A stretch of DNA of 15,076 nt from Rhizobiaceae bacterium (GTDB lineage: Bacteria > Pseudomonadota > Alphaproteobacteria > Rhizobiales > Rhizobiaceae), in contig JAGWJK010000015.1 of the NCBI GenBank assembly GCA_028865845.1, forward strand, positions 1 to 15,076. The letters are read 5' to 3'. A program made the translations under genes and the position numbers. The notes below the pieces were generated by a model. The model searched no databases, was not told the DNA's origin, and saw only the letters and a program-made list of their open reading frames with translations. Numbering within the stretch: position 1 is the stretch's first letter; each line of letters begins with the position of its first letter. Positions 14,912-15,076 of the stretch are shown in pieces.

Positions 14912-15076
14912 ATGCAAAATGGTGCGGGGTCCGAAGACTATTTTCGACTAAGCGCACCGGTGTGCGCGCTGGAAGAGGTCCTGTCCAAAAACGGGATCGA
15001 CGTGACCTGTTCCGAGGCGGCTGCAGGCCGCGCCGGCGATGCCGGTTATGTGCTCGGCCTGCAGCGACAGGAACCC
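14912..15076 (+). CDS. Unrecognised protein, N-terminal 55 residues (3' truncated by window)
   Basis: An ATG at 14912 opens a frame of 55 codons that is still open at the window end. It begins MQNGAGSEDYFRLSAPVCAL and continues through EEVLSKNGIDVT to GYVLGLQRQEP. Codons favour G or C in third position as in the neighbouring genes, which supports real coding. The in-frame stop upstream is at 14873-14875, and no other ATG, GTG or TTG start lies between. No clear Shine-Dalgarno is seen; GGGGCG lies 9 bases upstream. There is no signal peptide or membrane segment in the visible part. I do not recognise the family. It lies after a strong terminator and so should have its own promoter. Confidence 0.6.
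   Translation, partial: MQNGAGSEDYFRLSAPVCALEEVLSKNGIDVTCSEAAAGRAGDAGYVLGLQRQEP

Overview
The window looks like chromosome or large-plasmid DNA of a fast-growing alphaproteobacterial rhizobium (Rhizobium leguminosarum/etli type). This rests on the high GC with strong GC-ending codons, the palindromic intergenic elements resembling the rhizobial RIME family, two class III adenylate cyclases of kinds common in rhizobia, and the mix of ABC sugar uptake, LacI, LysR and GlxA/AraC-type regulators. Species is an inference; no rRNA, tRNA, IS element or CRISPR array was seen.

Layout. (1) 1-1817: the end of a MalG-type ABC permease, a 100-bp palindromic element, a family 1 solute-binding protein and a good Rho-independent terminator. 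(2) 1961-3099: two small exported proteins in tandem, an ankyrin-repeat protein and a YHS-domain protein. (3) 3111-5309, minus strand, converging on that pair: a membrane receptor-like adenylate cyclase with an N-terminal catalytic domain, one membrane segment, then TolB-like, TPR and two-cysteine C-terminal regions. (4) 5581-7392, minus strand: an SDR oxidoreductase preceded by a LacI-family regulator, with an operator-like palindrome between them. (5) 7534-11472: a LysR regulator divergent from a two-gene efflux pump (EmrA-type adaptor, EmrB/DHA2-type MFS transporter), with a T-N11-A box between and a strong hairpin between the pump genes. (6) 11562-12794: a soluble adenylate cyclase downstream of and co-directional with the pump, separated by a second palindromic element. 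(7) 12828-14704: a GlxA-like AraC regulator divergent from a second SDR gene, with a perfect 10-bp tandem repeat directly upstream of the regulator's start codon. (8) After a strong terminator, the first 55 codons of an unrecognised gene run off the right edge.

How it may work together. Most genes form small regulator-plus-target modules: LacI/SDR, LysR/efflux pump, GlxA/SDR. Two cyclases with complete catalytic residue sets suggest local cAMP output from an envelope signal (first cyclase, beside two exported proteins) and from a cytoplasmic signal (second cyclase, behind the pump). The least ordinary features are the decamer array at 13781-13810, the grouping of exported ankyrin and YHS proteins with a receptor cyclase, and the two palindromes at 427-472 and 11484-11526 that share arms. 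No clearly new defence or mobile system is visible.
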